The translations under genes were made by a program, and so were the position numbers. DNA of 64,000 nucleotides, taken from positions 35,295,001-35,359,000 of the forward strand of contig NC_091020.1 in NCBI RefSeq assembly GCF_041296385.1. The letters are read 5' to 3'. The notes beneath the pieces were generated by a model. The model ran no database searches. It was not told the DNA's origin and saw nothing but the letters and a program-made list of their open reading frames with translations. The stretch's first letter is position 1. Each line of letters starts with the position of its first letter. Source of the DNA: Aphelocoma coerulescens (taxonomy: Eukaryota > Chordata > Aves > Passeriformes > Corvidae). This document shows positions 11,053 through 24,040 of this stretch, piece by piece.

Positions 11053-13067
11053 AGGGTTAAACCCCAGCTCTATGCAACCTCTGGAAAAACCAGAGTGAAG
11101 GTGCTCTCCAGTGAGGTGGATAAGGTGGAGGTGATGGATTAAACCTGCAGAGAACTCCTGTCCGAGGCTGAGGAAGGGTGGAAGAAAAGAGTCCATCAGC
11201 TCTGCCTGAGAGCAGAGTGTGCATTCTTACATTTGTAGCTCTAAATTGTGGGAATATTCACCAAACAAAGGCTTGGCAGAACTCTGGGTGAGAAGCAGGT
11301 GCAGAACTAATGCAAAACAGAAGTTAAACCCACAGAGGTGTGAACTGCGGAAATACAAGAGCTTAATCTGGCAGTTTGTAAAATACTTACCTGGATCTCT
11401 GTCGCTGCCCTGCCCAAGGCAGGGACGCTGTGGCATCGAGTGCACATCCCAGGGGTTGGGAAGGGCAGGAGACAGCAGCAATGACAGAAGCACTTGTGAA
11501 GCTGCTACGTGTAGAGAGCCTGGGAAACCTGGATCTGTTCTCACTTGGGGGAAAAACAAGCTGTTTAAAGGATGATCTGATTTGAAGATTTCAAGATGCT
11601 GAGGAGGAATTTGAGAGGAGATGAACTAGAGATAAACTCTTTAAGTTCACCCAGATTCCCAGGATGTGTGCTGATAAAACAAGTATAAAGACGGAAAAGG
11701 AGCAGAAATAAGAACGTGGATGTGTTTGATTCAAGCAGGGTGAAAAAGGAAGCAGCCTTCAATGCCATCTGGAATCAGCTCTGTCCTTTGCTAGCATAAC
11801 CCATCTCTTCACTAATCACATAGTTAAAGGCCAAATAATTAATCTTAACTATCAAGACATGCAAGGAAAGGTGTGTGGTGGGTCAGAGGGCAGGTGGTAC
11901 CTTCTGTGTGTAAATGAGCTGCCCAAGTGACACAAGGAACAGGCAGAGTTGTACCTAAAGGTGTTTTCTTGGCTTTTCAGCTGCATCCTCTGCTGAATCT
12001 GCATCATTCCCAGAGGCCATTTTTTAATTTGTCTCCCTCTTTGTAAATAAAATCCCCCAAGTTTGTGGTATCAGGAGGAAAACGGAATAAAATGTGAGGG
12101 GGGAAAATAAACCCCAACCCATACCCACCCTTTATTATAAAAATCCCATTGTAAATATTAAAGATTCCTGAATTCTCTTAGAGCATGAAGTCACACTGCT
12201 GCAAGCACGACACGTGCCAGGGTCTGGGTTTGCCAGGCTCATGTAAACAGATAAAGACAAAAAGTACATCAGTCCTGAAATGCCAGTGAGCAAAGGGACG
12301 TGTCTGTGTGCTCTGACCTACAAGGAAGCACCCAGCAGAGATCTTACTAACTTTAGTGCTGGTCCAGAAATACTTTTGCTGTGTGCATGACCTGCAAAGT
12401 AGCCTAATTGTAAAGCTGTAGTAGTGTACTAATTTGTGCAGAGATGAGATGAGAAAAATGGAGGCAGAGCACCATTTTTTTAGTAATGGGAGCTTCATGC
12501 GTGTTCTCTTATCCAGTGTGTACTGAACTTTATGCACAAAAATAGAAATACCACTGTTGCCTCATGCTCAGTGACACTGGTGATGTGATGTGAGCCAGAA
12601 CAGACAAGCACCACAGCCTCCTCTCTGCCCTAAAAAATCACCTTTTTCCATCAGATTGTAGGAGCACAGCACAAAGCCTCTCCCATTTTTCTTAATGTTA
12701 TTCAAATCCACTTCCTAAACGGTGCATGTTTGGGATGGGTTTTTCTTTCTCCTTATTGCAAACAGTTGGAAAGTGAACATGGCTAAAATAAGACTCAGCT
12801 GGAACCTTAAAATAAATCTCTTACCCAATGAGAAACAAGAAAATGCTCTTTAAGGCTTGAAATTCTAGTCATAGGTTTGTGCAGTTTGTGTACTTCTGCT
12901 CTTGGTGGGTTTGATTAGGAGTGATGGCCCTAAAATACTGGTTTTAGTACTGTTTAGTACTGGTTTTAATATAAAACACTGTATTTTAGTAATTCAGTAT
13001 TATATTTTAGTATCTAACTGCAAGTAGGAAATAAAATCTTGGGCAAACAGGGCTCTAGCACAATGTG
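11053..13067. other. Unique non-coding stretch
   Basis: No gene or transposon is recognised. A perfect donor-like CAG/GTAAGT lies on the minus strand at about 11389-11391, but no matching exon body stands out. Open frames of 110-119 codons at 11227-11559 and 12178-12537 lack any domain signature. Confidence 0.5.
12935..13013. repeat. Short interspersed 'actggttttagta' repeats
   Basis: Tandem and near-tandem copies of a TACTGGTTTTAGTA-like unit at about 12940-12970, followed by several 'ttttagta' variants. It is low-complexity AT-rich sequence created by local slippage. Confidence 0.5.
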
Positions 13068-13252
13068 CTGACCCTGTTTGCCCAGAGAGGTTGTGAATTC
13101 CCCATTCCTGGCAGTGTCCAAGGCCAGGCTGGACATTGGGGCTTGGAGCACCCTGGGATAGTGGAAGGTGTCTCTGCCCATGGCAGGGGTGGAACAAAAT
13201 TTTTTTTAAGATCCATTTCAAACCACACCAATCTGGAATTCTCTAATTCTAT
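13068..13252 (+). mobile_element. CR1 LINE 3' end
   Basis: Plus-oriented CR1 3' end with 'gcccagagaggttgtg', 'aaggccaggctggacattgg', 'ggaaggtgtctctgcccatgg' and an altered tail 'ctggaattctctaattctat'. A T8 insertion lies in the 3' part. It is 5'-truncated, about 185 bp long and non-functional. Confidence 0.9.
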
Positions 13253-15033
13253 TTGTAGGGTCAAGATCCAAATGTCAGAGTTTCTGACTGCTTAAGTTCC
13301 TTTCTTTTCAGAACTGCCTGCTTTGAGAGCTCCCTGTCACTTTTCCCTGCTTTTTGTTAATTTTGACAGTTGTCTAATTGAACTAAACAGAAACTCTTAT
13401 TTCAGCTACTTCAAGTTCCTAGCAGGAGCAAAACAGGGAGTTGATAGAAGCTGGAATAACTCCAGTCTCTTCCCAGAGCATGAAGCTGTTGTGTCTATGA
13501 AACCATATTTCTTCTTTAACCTGCTTCTCATTTGTCTGCATCTTCCTCCACTGCCTTCAGGAAGGAGTCATTAATAGCTGCTATTCAGGAAAAAAGTGAG
13601 AACTCTTTCAGTCCATAATTCACCCTCACGATTCAAGCAGGGAGTCAGTTTTGAAGCTTTTTCTACTGCATCATTCCATAACCACCAAACCAGATGGAGT
13701 AGTCGGTTTGTAGAGACAATGCCAAATTCACCGTGACGCTGCTCAGGCCTCCCTTGCCGAGTCCTCTTCTGGTAGAAAGGGTTTCATCCCAGATCTCTAC
13801 ACTGGGGTCAGGTGCATGGAGCTGCTGTACAGGTATTTCCTTCCCAGTTAGGAGCTGTGCCAGTGCCTCATCCTGCTGCGCAGGGTGCTGTGACCTGCCT
13901 GACCAAGCCCCGTGTGCCTCTGACCCGCCGAACGCGCTGGAAATCCGTGCTCAGCTTAAACCTGCCAGCCTCTTTTTTCACTACAGATAAAAGTCTGTTG
14001 ATTTGCCAGCCCCGACTGTGAAACGCTCCTGCTGCCTGAACTATTTTCCACACAACACTTGTTTTCTTTGTAAAAGCCTTTTTCTATTGATCTGAATTGA
14101 CTGGTGCAGCAAAGCCTTGTGAGTTCGATGCAAATTGTTGCCATGCACTTACTGGGAGCAGCAGAGCAGTACAAAAGGATGTTTTGGCGTAGATGTGCAG
14201 CACTCTTATTTCAAGACATGTCTCCCTGTATTGATATTTGGCCTGATCTTGCTTGAAGAGTATAAGCAAGCAGTCAATTAAGGCGTTTTTAAATGTTTTG
14301 AGGAGATGCTAAAGCTAAAATCCGAGGAGGGCACGTGTTTGGGTGGAGGAATGCTGAATCTGCATGTTTTCCTGGATTGAGCTGGAATTGACCTCAATCC
14401 TTCAGCTGAGACAACATCAACTTCTAGAATTTTATCCTACCTGTGTGTCAGGGCTGGGGGAAGCACCAAAAGGCAAACAGAAATTGCATCTTTGTTTTAA
14501 AACTTACCAAACCCACTGGTTTTATGAAGTTTTTAGCCTGTTGTGCAGCTCAGTTACTTTCCCAAAGAATCATAAATAGGTGTGGGGCAGGAAAAAAATC
14601 TCAATTCTTGAATGATTTATCCACAAATAGTTTAGAATGTAGGTCCTTGTTGGGGAAAACGGGCCCCACTCTTAGTGTGTTCAGCTGGAGGTGGGATGAA
14701 GTTTTATCTGCTTGAGGAATATGGATACAGCAAGGATTTGGTAGCTCATCAGTGTTCATGTGGGTGCAACCTCAAAAAGGGAGGGTGTAAATCACAAGAG
14801 CAGGGCCTATTGTGGGTAAACATTTGCCCTCTGGGTAGGTAAAGTATCCTCAAAAGGCAGCTGAAGGGCTGGTGGTGAATAAGGTCGAGGATAAGAAGGA
14901 TTTGCTGGCGGAAAAGCAGATCCCTGCATCTTCTGTCCACAAAACCTACAGGAGTGCGCAGGTGGAGCCTCAGACTGTGGAAGATTTCCCTGCACAGCCC
15001 AAGCTCTGTCCCTGCAACTGCCAGCCAGCTTTT
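13253..15033. other. Unique non-coding stretch
   Basis: No gene or transposon is recognised. A strong acceptor-like pyrimidine tract with 'cttttcag' occurs near 13300 but no donor follows within a plausible distance. A small CpG cluster lies near 13925. Confidence 0.5.
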
Positions 15034-15412
15034 CATGGAATCATGGAATGGTTTGGGTGAGAAGGCACCTTAAAGCCCATCCAGGGCCACCCCTACCATG
15101 GCAGGGACACCTCCCACTGTCCCAGGCTGCTCCCAGCCCCAATGTCCAGCCTGGCCTTGGGCACTGCCAGGGATCCAGGGGCAGCCCCAGCTGCTCTGGG
15201 CACCCTGTGCCAGGGCCTGCCCACCCTCCCAGGGAACAATTCCTTCCCAATCTCCCATCCAGCCCTGCCCTCTGGCACTGGGAAGCCATTCCCTGGGTCC
15301 CAGCACTCCAGACCCTTGTCCAAATTCTCTCTCCAGCGCTCCTGGAGCCCCTTTGGGTAGTGGTCCCCTTTCAGCCTTCTCTGAGCACAAGCTGCAAATC
15401 CCAGTTCAGAGC
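15034..15412 (-). mobile_element. CR1 LINE 3' end, young subfamily
   Basis: The cleanest copy of the main CR1 subfamily in the window, about 380 bp in minus orientation. Its tail lies at the left ('catggaatcatggaatggtt') and the 5' truncation near 15412. Positions 15102-15244 are identical to 42502-42644, so both copies inserted recently or come from very similar masters. Open frames of 106-128 codons on both strands here are CR1 3' sequence, not genes. Confidence 0.95.
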
Positions 15413-16027
15413 TGCCAGCTAAACCATAAATTATCAGATTTATACGTGAATTAAATATCTCTGAGCCTGGCCTGCACATTTTCTTGATAGGTCAATAAAC
15501 TGCCTGGGGAGTCCAGCTCCAAGTTGCATCTGTGCCGAGGCCAAAAGTGGGAATAACTCACGAGAGCTGCATTGTGCTTCCTCTGGCAGACAAAGCTGAG
15601 TCACGTTTGGTCCGTGTGTGAGGAGCAGGGAATGTTCCCTGCTCCCTGTGCTGTGCAGTGGAAGGACGTGCATCAGAAATGACCAAAAGAGGAATGTGAG
15701 CCAAAATCGTGCTTAATCCAGCAAATATCTTTGTGTGATCCCTTTGTACATGAACGGAAGAGCAGCCACAGTCAGAATGACCATCGTTCATGTGGAACAT
15801 GTTTCCCAGGCTGTGATTTACCTTTGTGAGGGGAAACAAGCCCCAGAAAGCTTTTAGTGCCTGTACACAGAAATAACAACATTACTAGTGGTGCCAGCTA
15901 GGAAATTTGGGAAAGCATCTGGTTTGATGATGGATGAGTGACTCTCAGGTGGCCCTGGCCACAACCAAGAGCTTCTCATTAGAGATAGAAACAAGAGCTG
16001 CTCATCTTTTCCTTTGGTTTTTTGGGG

Positions 16028-16052
16028 GTTTTGCTTTGTTTTGTTTTGTTGC
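16028..16052. repeat. (TTTTG)n microsatellite
   Basis: Short pentanucleotide repeat of TTTTG/CTTTG units. A similar TTTTG run occurs at about 32568-32590. Confidence 0.7.
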
Positions 16053-17495
16053 TTCTAAAAATTGAAGCTTTGGGCACTTAATCTGAGTCTTGTTGGTTAC
16101 TTGGAGGTCAAACCCTCTCTGTCCATCTGTCCAAGGACAATTTAACACCAATGGGTTTTCTGCTGGTTTCGTGTGCACGTCAGGTTTTTCAGAACAATTA
16201 GTTTGCATAAAAAGACAAGAATCCTTCTCTGCTCCTTCCTCCTTTCCTTGATCCTGCATGCCAAGCTTGAGGCACCACGTGGCTTTAAGGGGGACTCGTG
16301 GGAGAGGCTCCCAGTGCCTTCTGGGGAACTGGAGAGTCCAGTGCCTGCGAGAGGCTCGAGACTGGTGGGAAGTAAAGGTGTAATGATGCTTTGCAAGTCC
16401 TCAAGAAGCAGAGCCAGGTTTCTTTCCCTGGTGATCCACAGCCCAAATCCATCAAGGCTCCCGCATCCAACTTTAAGCGCAGGAGTGGCCCCGGAGGACG
16501 AGGCGTGGGCTGCACTTAGAGCAGCAGTGTTGATTCAGGATTAAGGTGAGTAGAGCTGGCTCCTCTGGGGATGTATATGATGTATATATTAGACTTTCTG
16601 AAGAACTTTTGACCTCAGCCATGCTTGTTTTGTGTTTAAGTCACCGTGATGGCTCCCACAACGTCGCGCCTCCCGAAGCTCGCGGTCGGTCGCTGGCGTG
16701 GTTAAAGAGTGGAGGATTTGAGAGGGGCCAGAATGGTTCAAGGAAATAAATCCCACTCAACCGAGTGTGACCTGAGCCCCTTGCTCCTCCAGGGCCTTTG
16801 GATCATCCCTATTTATAATCTGGTGCAGAAATATGAAAAATATTGGTGACTTGGTTGCTTCTTTACGAAGGTGAATGGGGAATTTGCGGTCTGCTCTAAA
16901 CTTGCAGCTGTCTTCTCAACAGCAATATCACAGGCCTGGCACGCAGAAAATAGCTCTTCACATGGAAAGTTATTCCTGAAATCCTGGCAAGCTTAGAGTT
17001 TCAGAAGCAAATTATCCCACTGAATTACTGTGGCTGAAAAGCAAGAGCAGAGGAGCACAAAGTGAATACGTTGAGTTGTAAATTCTTCTTCTCTAGCGAC
17101 TTTTGCACTTCTTCAGAACTGAATAGGGCTGGGGAGCAGAAAGGGAAAAAAAACAGTTTATAAACTCCAAAACCATCCTGAGAGGGAAATTGTGGGGTTT
17201 TATTTAATCATAGCATGCTAAAACTGCCTTTTTTAAAGAAATAGTGAGTAGAGGTGGGAGTGTGATGTGTCTGTGCTGTCCCTGTTCCCAGCACCCTGCC
17301 CATGTGCAGGACCAGAGGAGGGACATCACCACAAGAGCACAGCCTAATGAGAGCTGAGTGACAATGGCACTGCCACCGAAGGAAATGTGACATGCACATG
17401 AATATCAAATGAATTCATTATAATCACCTCTATTTCCATGAATACCAAATGAACTTATAATAACTGAGTTCATGAAGAGTTACCATTTTGTGACT

Positions 17496-17511
17496 AAAAA
17501 AAAAAAAAAAA
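17496..17511. repeat. A16 homopolymer
   Basis: A run of 16 adenines, followed by further A-rich sequence to about 17560. No retrocopy is recognised upstream. Confidence 0.8.
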
Positions 17512-17623
17512 GCCTAAAAAAACCCACAAAAAGAGCAAGCAACCAAAATACTGGAAAAAAATTAACCTAAGTCTGTTTTGGAGAAGGGATATTTAGAGAA
17601 GATGGTTGCAAAAGTGAAGTATT

Positions 17624-17780
17624 TAGAGTCATACAGTCATTAGTGCTGGAAAAGACCTTTGAGGCCATCAAGTCCAACTGTTCCCCAGCACTGCCAAGGC
17701 CACCACTAACCTGTGTCCCCAAGTGCCACCTCCACATGGCTTCCAAATCTCTCCAGGGATGGGGACAACAGCATTTCCAC
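17624..17780 (-). mobile_element. CR1 LINE 3' end (different subfamily)
   Basis: Minus-oriented CR1 3' end of a second subfamily. It shows 'tcatacagtcattagtgctgg', 'aaaagacctttgaggccatc', 'aagtccaactgtt', 'ccagcactgccaaggccacc' and 'tgtccccaagtgccacctcc'. It resembles the copy at 35503-35775 more than the copies with the 'gggacaccttccac' block. Confidence 0.82.
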
Positions 17781-20700
17781 TGGTAGATGATGGTTTCTGT
17801 CCATTTATTTTATTGGTTTTTTCATATAAATCTCATTTTTGAATGCTAGCTACCAGATAATGAGGATATAGAACTTTTACATTTCTTACTGGAAAATCTT
17901 GATTTAAAGCAGGTTTTCTGGCAATAAATACCTTTACTGTAGAATGACAACTCTGATAACAATCTAGGAGGATATAAACTAATAAGGGTTCATATGGAGC
18001 ACCTTTTAAGTGGTTCTTAATTTCCTGAAGCAGAGAAACTCTGGGTTTGAGTCAAACACCTTCTTCCACAGAAACTTCAAAAAGCTGAAATTGTGAGGTG
18101 TTTGTGTGTGATAAATATGCATCACAGACTGCAAACATCAAATTTGTAAGGAATCGTTTGCTGGGGCCAGATTCCTCCTTCCCTGCCCAGACACTGAAAT
18201 TTGGGAGGTTCTAGGCCCTCCCTGCCCAGTGGGAAGCTCATCCCTCTCTCCTGTCTGCTTCCCAGCCTGGTCTGTGCTGGTTTTCACTAAGTGAGGATAG
18301 CTGGGACTTTGCCATTGGTGTTGGAACACAAGAGTTTATCTGTGTGATGGTGGGATGTGGGATCAGGGAGGGTAAATGGACTTTGACTTAGTGCCCTTTG
18401 ATAGGGAAGAGAAAAGCAAACCTCCATCGTTCCTCACATTGAGGGAGCAGCTACTGAAATTCCAATTAAAAGCTGTAATGGGAGCTCGGGGTGGATCTGT
18501 ACCATAAGACACTTCTAGGTCAGGAGGAGGGTTGCAATAATAATAATCCCAAGTACGTTTCCTTATTTAACTTTGTTTTTTATTGTGTTCAGCCCGCAGC
18601 TGATTTTTTTTTTTACCTTGTAACATAGTCCCTAATTGAGACACATGAAGCTCATAAGAGGCTTTAGACAAGATTCAGCTAGCCACAAAAGTCATTATCT
18701 CATTTTCATTTATTAACATGATATTTCCAATGGATTAACGAGGGTTTCCCTTTTGTTGCCTCTGCTGTGGCACTAGCCCTAAAGGGGCTGTTGCGTTTCT
18801 CCATCTCAAGTGACTTCTTACTCACATTAGATTACAGTAATGTACGTGTTCCAGGAATGACATTTATTCTACTTCTTGCATTAAAATTCCCTATTTGAAG
18901 TAGCTTTAATTGCTGGAAATAGGATGAAGTGAACTTGAGTGTTGGTTTTAGCAACGAGCTGGTATCAAAATAGCTGCTGCAAGGACTGGGCATGCAAAAA
19001 TACTTTCCTTAAATTCAGGTGTCTGATCCTGCAAAATTTCTGGAATCTGCATGTTATGATGCAGAACTGGTAATTCCAATTTTCTGAGGAAGACAGAGGT
19101 CGTGTTAAGAAACCACTCCCTGTATTTTCCACAGCACTCACAGTTATTTTTCAAGCATCAGTGGTCCTGCCATTCCACGAGGCTGCAGAGAGCAAAGTAA
19201 GAGTGGATATTTTGGATAACCGGGAAAAGCGCCGGTGGGACACCCCACCAGGCCACTGCAGCAGGACGTGCTGGTGAAGCCCAGCACAGGGAGCTGTGTT
19301 ATTTTCCAGTCATGTTTTCCAGCTCTGCTCGCTGCTCCCCAGCTCCTCCTGCTCTCCCAGAAGGCTTCCCAAGCAGCATTACAGCGAGGACCTGCAGAGA
19401 GCCTGTCTGCTCCAGGCACTGTCTGATCTTGTCTGACATAATTTAAACCTATGCTTCCTGCCTTAGTTTTACATTTTCCAGGGCCTGAAAGGTTCAGTGG
19501 GAAACAAAACTCACCTAAGAAAAATATCGAAGGGGGGATTTAAATCAGTAGAGCCTATTGCTGCTTTTTCTTACCTGATATAAAGATGCTGCTGGGTGTC
19601 TGCCATTAGGTTTGATCTAAAATCAAGACCTTATTTTTTTGTGGGTGTCAGATTTCTTCTGTCCAGTCCCTCCAGAGGTCTCAGCCCTAAAGGAGGAGAG
19701 TTTAAACCTGGCATTTAGGAGAAAAAAATGTGTCTGCTCCAGCCAAGCCTCCCCAGTGCAGCTGGATTTAGTGCTGCTCCTCACCTGTGCTGCGTCCAGC
19801 CCCGCTGTTCCCTGCCCGGAGCTGCACAAAGAAAGGAGTTAGCACAGAGTGATGGTGTGTTCCTTCTGGATCAACATTTCATAAGCCTGAGGATATGAAA
19901 ATCTGGAAAATCAGCTGTGGAGCTTGGAAGAAGGTTTCTTCCTGACTTGTCTACTGGGGAAAAAAGTATCAGGGATATTTAATCCAGGAAGCTCCATCAT
20001 ATGTCAGGTTTTAAGACTGTAATGGAGCTTTATAAAAACTCTTAGGAATGCAATCACTAACAGGTTTCAACGTGAATTTGTAAACTGAATCAGCTTTGCT
20101 AATTTTTTTTTAATTTCTTCGGTATTCTCTATTCTAGAGGGTGCTTTTGGCTTTGTTTGTTAAATTACACATCAAGGCTGATGCCTTGGGAAGGGGGCTG
20201 GCAGCAGCCTCCGCACTCTCAGTGCTGGCAGTGAGTGGAGAGGCTCCTGAGTGGGATCCTCTCCCTTTGCTGGGTGCCACAACCGGAGTAATTCAAAGGA
20301 AAGCTTCAGATGGGTCTTTAAAGGATGGGTTTAAACTTCTTTGGAGGGAGGGCAGGAAAAACACTTTAAAAAAGTGACATCCATATAAAAAATGCTGCTA
20401 TCGTTCTCCACGGTTTTTCTAATTTCCTTAATATGATACTTAAACTCATGTAGGGAAAATGGCCATAACCTGGTGGGTGGACGGACCTGTTAAGAAACAC
20501 AGAAACCCCTCAAATGACCCCAGAACTCTCTGCCTGGGATTCAAGCATTGTCACCAAGTGTTTGGCTCTGTCTCCGTGAGCCCCTTCCTGTAGTTTGTAT
20601 TTCACAGCAGGGTTCAGAGAGGTGCTCTGTGCTCACCAGAGCCTGAACAGAAAGGGTGTTCAGAGCATGTTCTTCCTTAATTTAAAATAAAAATAAATAA

Positions 20701-23350
20701 ATATATAGCATGAACAGTTGGAATAAAACCTGTGTTTTGGGTAGATTCCAATAATGTGTTTTTCATTGCATGAGATGCGACACCTGTCAACACTTCCTAG
20801 TCAGATTCGCCTCTTTTTCATGTTTTTTGTACAATTCCCCCCTTATTTTTTGTAGTAGAGAGGAGTGTCCTACATATCATGCTTCCATCTCCATACTGTA
20901 ATTATTAATATAGGGTAGGGAGAGGTCACCTATGTTTTTTGGCAACAGTTATGTTCCCATGTATAAATCATGATAAAGTGCTATTACTCTGTAGCGTGTG
21001 CTGATGTTTTCAATTTACCCTGTGTAAAATACAATTTCTTTCTTTCTCTCTTTCCCCCTTAAAAAAAAAAAGCAAAAAAAAAAGCCTTTTGTTCCTATCA
21101 TATAGATAAACTCATAGATTTCACAACCAATAAAAATAATATTAATAAATATGAGGCATTGTTACAAAGTAGGTCCTAACTATGCAGCCTAATGTTTCAG
21201 TAAGTCTGTGGTGCACATCCTTTTATAGCCAATTAAGAGGATGTTTTATTTCCCTCATTAAAAGTGCAGCCCACAGTCACCATGTTGAATCAAATAAGTA
21301 CGAGTTTGCACATCCTGTGCACAACCTTTCCTCGAGGCACAGTAGCATTTGTCATCTTTATAATAAAGCTTTCCAATTTTTCTGATTAATATTTAAAAGA
21401 AATAACATGACCTGAGGAATATATATATAACATCCTTGTGCTAAGGCTTTCCATGCTCTCTGGTTTAAGGCTAAGGTGCCATTAGATCACTTGGTATTCT
21501 GCATCATTCCAAGACCTACTTTCCAGTGTTTATGTGCAGCAGCAGCTTCTTTGTGCTCTTTTCTTCCTCCCAGATGAGAGAGAGAGATCTCACCAGTGCT
21601 CGTTGTGTTTCAGGGGTTGCCAGGATGCTCCTGGTCTTCAGGCTCATCCTTCCATGTGGAGATTAGGGAATGTTCCTCTAGGGATTGTCCTCTGAACGAT
21701 TACTGGGTCCTTACGGGTCCATGAGCAAGTGGTTTCTGGATCAAAGTCCTTGCAGCTTCCTGGCAGAGCAATGTGGGCTGGAGTGCTGGGCAAAGGTGAG
21801 GTCCTGCCCCTTCATTCAGCTACCAAAACCTGACCAGTGGCTGGGGGTCACTGGGTCTCTGTCTCTTCCAGTTCGGTGACAATTTGCTCATGTCACCACT
21901 GTGAGTGTAGAGATGACCTGGAAAAGTGTGGCTTCATCTTGTAAAGGCAAACGTGCCCCTCAGTCCGTGTCTCCTGAGGGCCTCGGGCTGGTTCAGCATT
22001 ACTGAACTCAAAGATCCTCATGGCTGGGGGGGAAGCAGGTATCTATGTTAGGACTGGGGACGTCTGCAGGTTGTGGAAAGATTGACCATTTACCTACATT
22101 TTTGTTATAATTTTTATTTTTGAAATGGCTGTGGTTGACAGTGCAGAGCAATAATGTATTAAATGAGGGTAAAAAATGTGTAAGCTGAGGTTTGACAGCA
22201 GAGGTGCTGGAAACTCTGGTGCAGTCATTGAAATGCATTCATTCCTTGGTCTTCCCCCCCCTCTCCACATTGTCTCATATTCATTTTTTTCATTTCTCTT
22301 TCCCTATAATGATTGGAGGCCAACAGAGGAAAACAAGGAGGGCTGAGATCAGTTTTGGTATTTTTTATTGGCACCCATCACTAAAGCCCCTCAGGTTCTT
22401 CAAACCATTACAAGCCATCAGAGCTAGAACAACAAAATATAAGCCTTTAAACTTAAAGGCTCAGTTGTGCAGGGCTCTCTGTAAATTACAGACAAAGCTA
22501 ACAAATTTCATACATTAGTCATGGTAAAAAATATTAAATTCCATGGTTTGTCACAGATTAATAGGAAAAAAAGATTAAAACGGCAAGTTGTGTAAGTAAT
22601 TCAAACAAATGGTTGTCAGAGATTCTGCATGTTTGGTAAAGAATTAAATAAGTGAATATCAGCAGCTGAACTTCTTGTGGATGAGCCAAAGCCTTTTGGA
22701 AAAGCTGAGGCTCTTTTTGAATATGGAACCGATGTTTTCCTCCGTCCTGTAACACATTCAAACCAGCTGTCATGCAAAGAAAGAATTTACCATGCAGCAT
22801 TGCTTGTGCTTGTCTTAATCCATCCCCACCAGTCAGGCGCTCGCTGCAGAGGGAAAAAAAGGGGAAAGCCTCCTGTGGACCAAAACTTGGAAGATGCAGA
22901 GAATTCCAAGATTAATCCTGAGGGCCGGAGTGGTTGTTGGAGGGGCCGATAACGCCGTGCACCACGGGCCAATAGTTCTGCTAAGTAGCTCCAAGAAATA
23001 ACTGCAAAAAGTTCTTTATGGAGCCTTGGTACTTGGGCAAACTGGCACCAGAGCCAAAGGGATCCCATGCCTGCTCGGGAATGGGGTGGGACCCACATCT
23101 CTGGATCCGTGTGCGAGGGGCTGGGCAACCCCTGCCCACGACACGGAGCTGTCCCTGACGATCCAACCTCCACCAAAGGAGCATTCCCCAATTTCCCTGC
23201 TGAGGAGAATAACAGGACTGTGCACAGCACCCTGAGGGATGGGCTTTGCAGGAATGAGCCATGTGTGCTCTCAAACTGTGACAATCTCTAAAAGTCGTCT
23301 TTTTTTCCCCTATATTCTTTTCTTATTTATTTCTGGTTCTTTTCTGTCAG

Positions 23351-23363
23351 CTGGGAAGATGAG
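23351..23363 (+). other. Microexon-like splice signal pair (13 nt)
   Basis: A 13-base segment sits between a roughly 50-base pyrimidine-rich tract ending in 'cttttctgtcag' and a perfect 'gtaagt' donor. Read after one leading base it would encode W-E-D-E. The pairing of a strong acceptor with a consensus donor at this spacing is the classic microexon layout. A length of 13 is not a multiple of three, so inclusion would shift the frame of any coding transcript. No host gene is recognised. Confidence 0.25.
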
Positions 23364-23464
23364 GTAAGTCTTCCTTCCTCCTGATCTCCTGGAGCTAACA
23401 GTGGGATATCGAGAACAGAACCTCACCCTACCTATTATTTCAGCTCAGTTCAATGTACATCTGA

Positions 23465-23482
23465 TTTTTTTTTTTTTTTTTT
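23465..23482. repeat. T18 homopolymer
   Basis: A run of 18 thymines. It could be a minus-strand poly(A) remnant or simple slippage. Confidence 0.85.
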
Positions 23483-24040
23483 CACTCTTCACTTCTTAAA
23501 CCATTGTTCTGTGTGGGAGAAGCATATGAGAAATCAAAGCTGTGGTTGATAGCAAAGGAACCAAGTACTCATTTTCTGGATTTCCCTTTTCTTTCACTTC
23601 CTGTTAGGGTTCTTCCAATTTACAGCTCTCTGGAGTGGGATGCCACAAGTAGGCAACTCTTGCAATTTCCTGGGTTTAAATCTGCCATTTTGGCTCTTAC
23701 TCCAATGCCCATGGCACAAAGTGCTGCTCTGGATGGCCAGACCTGGCTTTTGCCTGGGGGTACAGCTCAGGCCAAACTGGCTTTGCTGCAGAAATCTTTG
23801 CCCATTTTCTTAAGCTGGCACTGAGGAACGGGCTCTGTCTTCTCCTGGCATCACAGCAGCTCTGGGAATGCTCTCTTTGGAATGAATTCAGGCAGAGCCA
23901 TGTCAGGGGTAGTTTGCTCCATCAACGCTGGCTTTAGTGTTTTCAGTAAATCTCCATTTCACTCAGCACTGTTTTCATAAAATTCATAGCGAGTGAGCAG
24001 CAATCCGAGGGTGGAGAAACATCCACCCTTTATGCTTTAC

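Larger units (their letters stand above)
15413..17623. other. Unique non-coding stretch with a CpG cluster
   Basis: No gene is recognised. It contains a (TTTTG)n run near 16028-16052, a near-perfect donor motif (TTAAG/gtgagt) at 16544/16545, a very dense CpG patch at 16661-16700 and an A16 run at 17496-17511. The open frame ending at 16544 (123 codons) has no domain signature. Confidence 0.5.

Noticed and set aside
15041..15479. Several 106-128 codon frames
   Set aside because: All lie in a CR1 3' untranslated-type region and occur on both strands.
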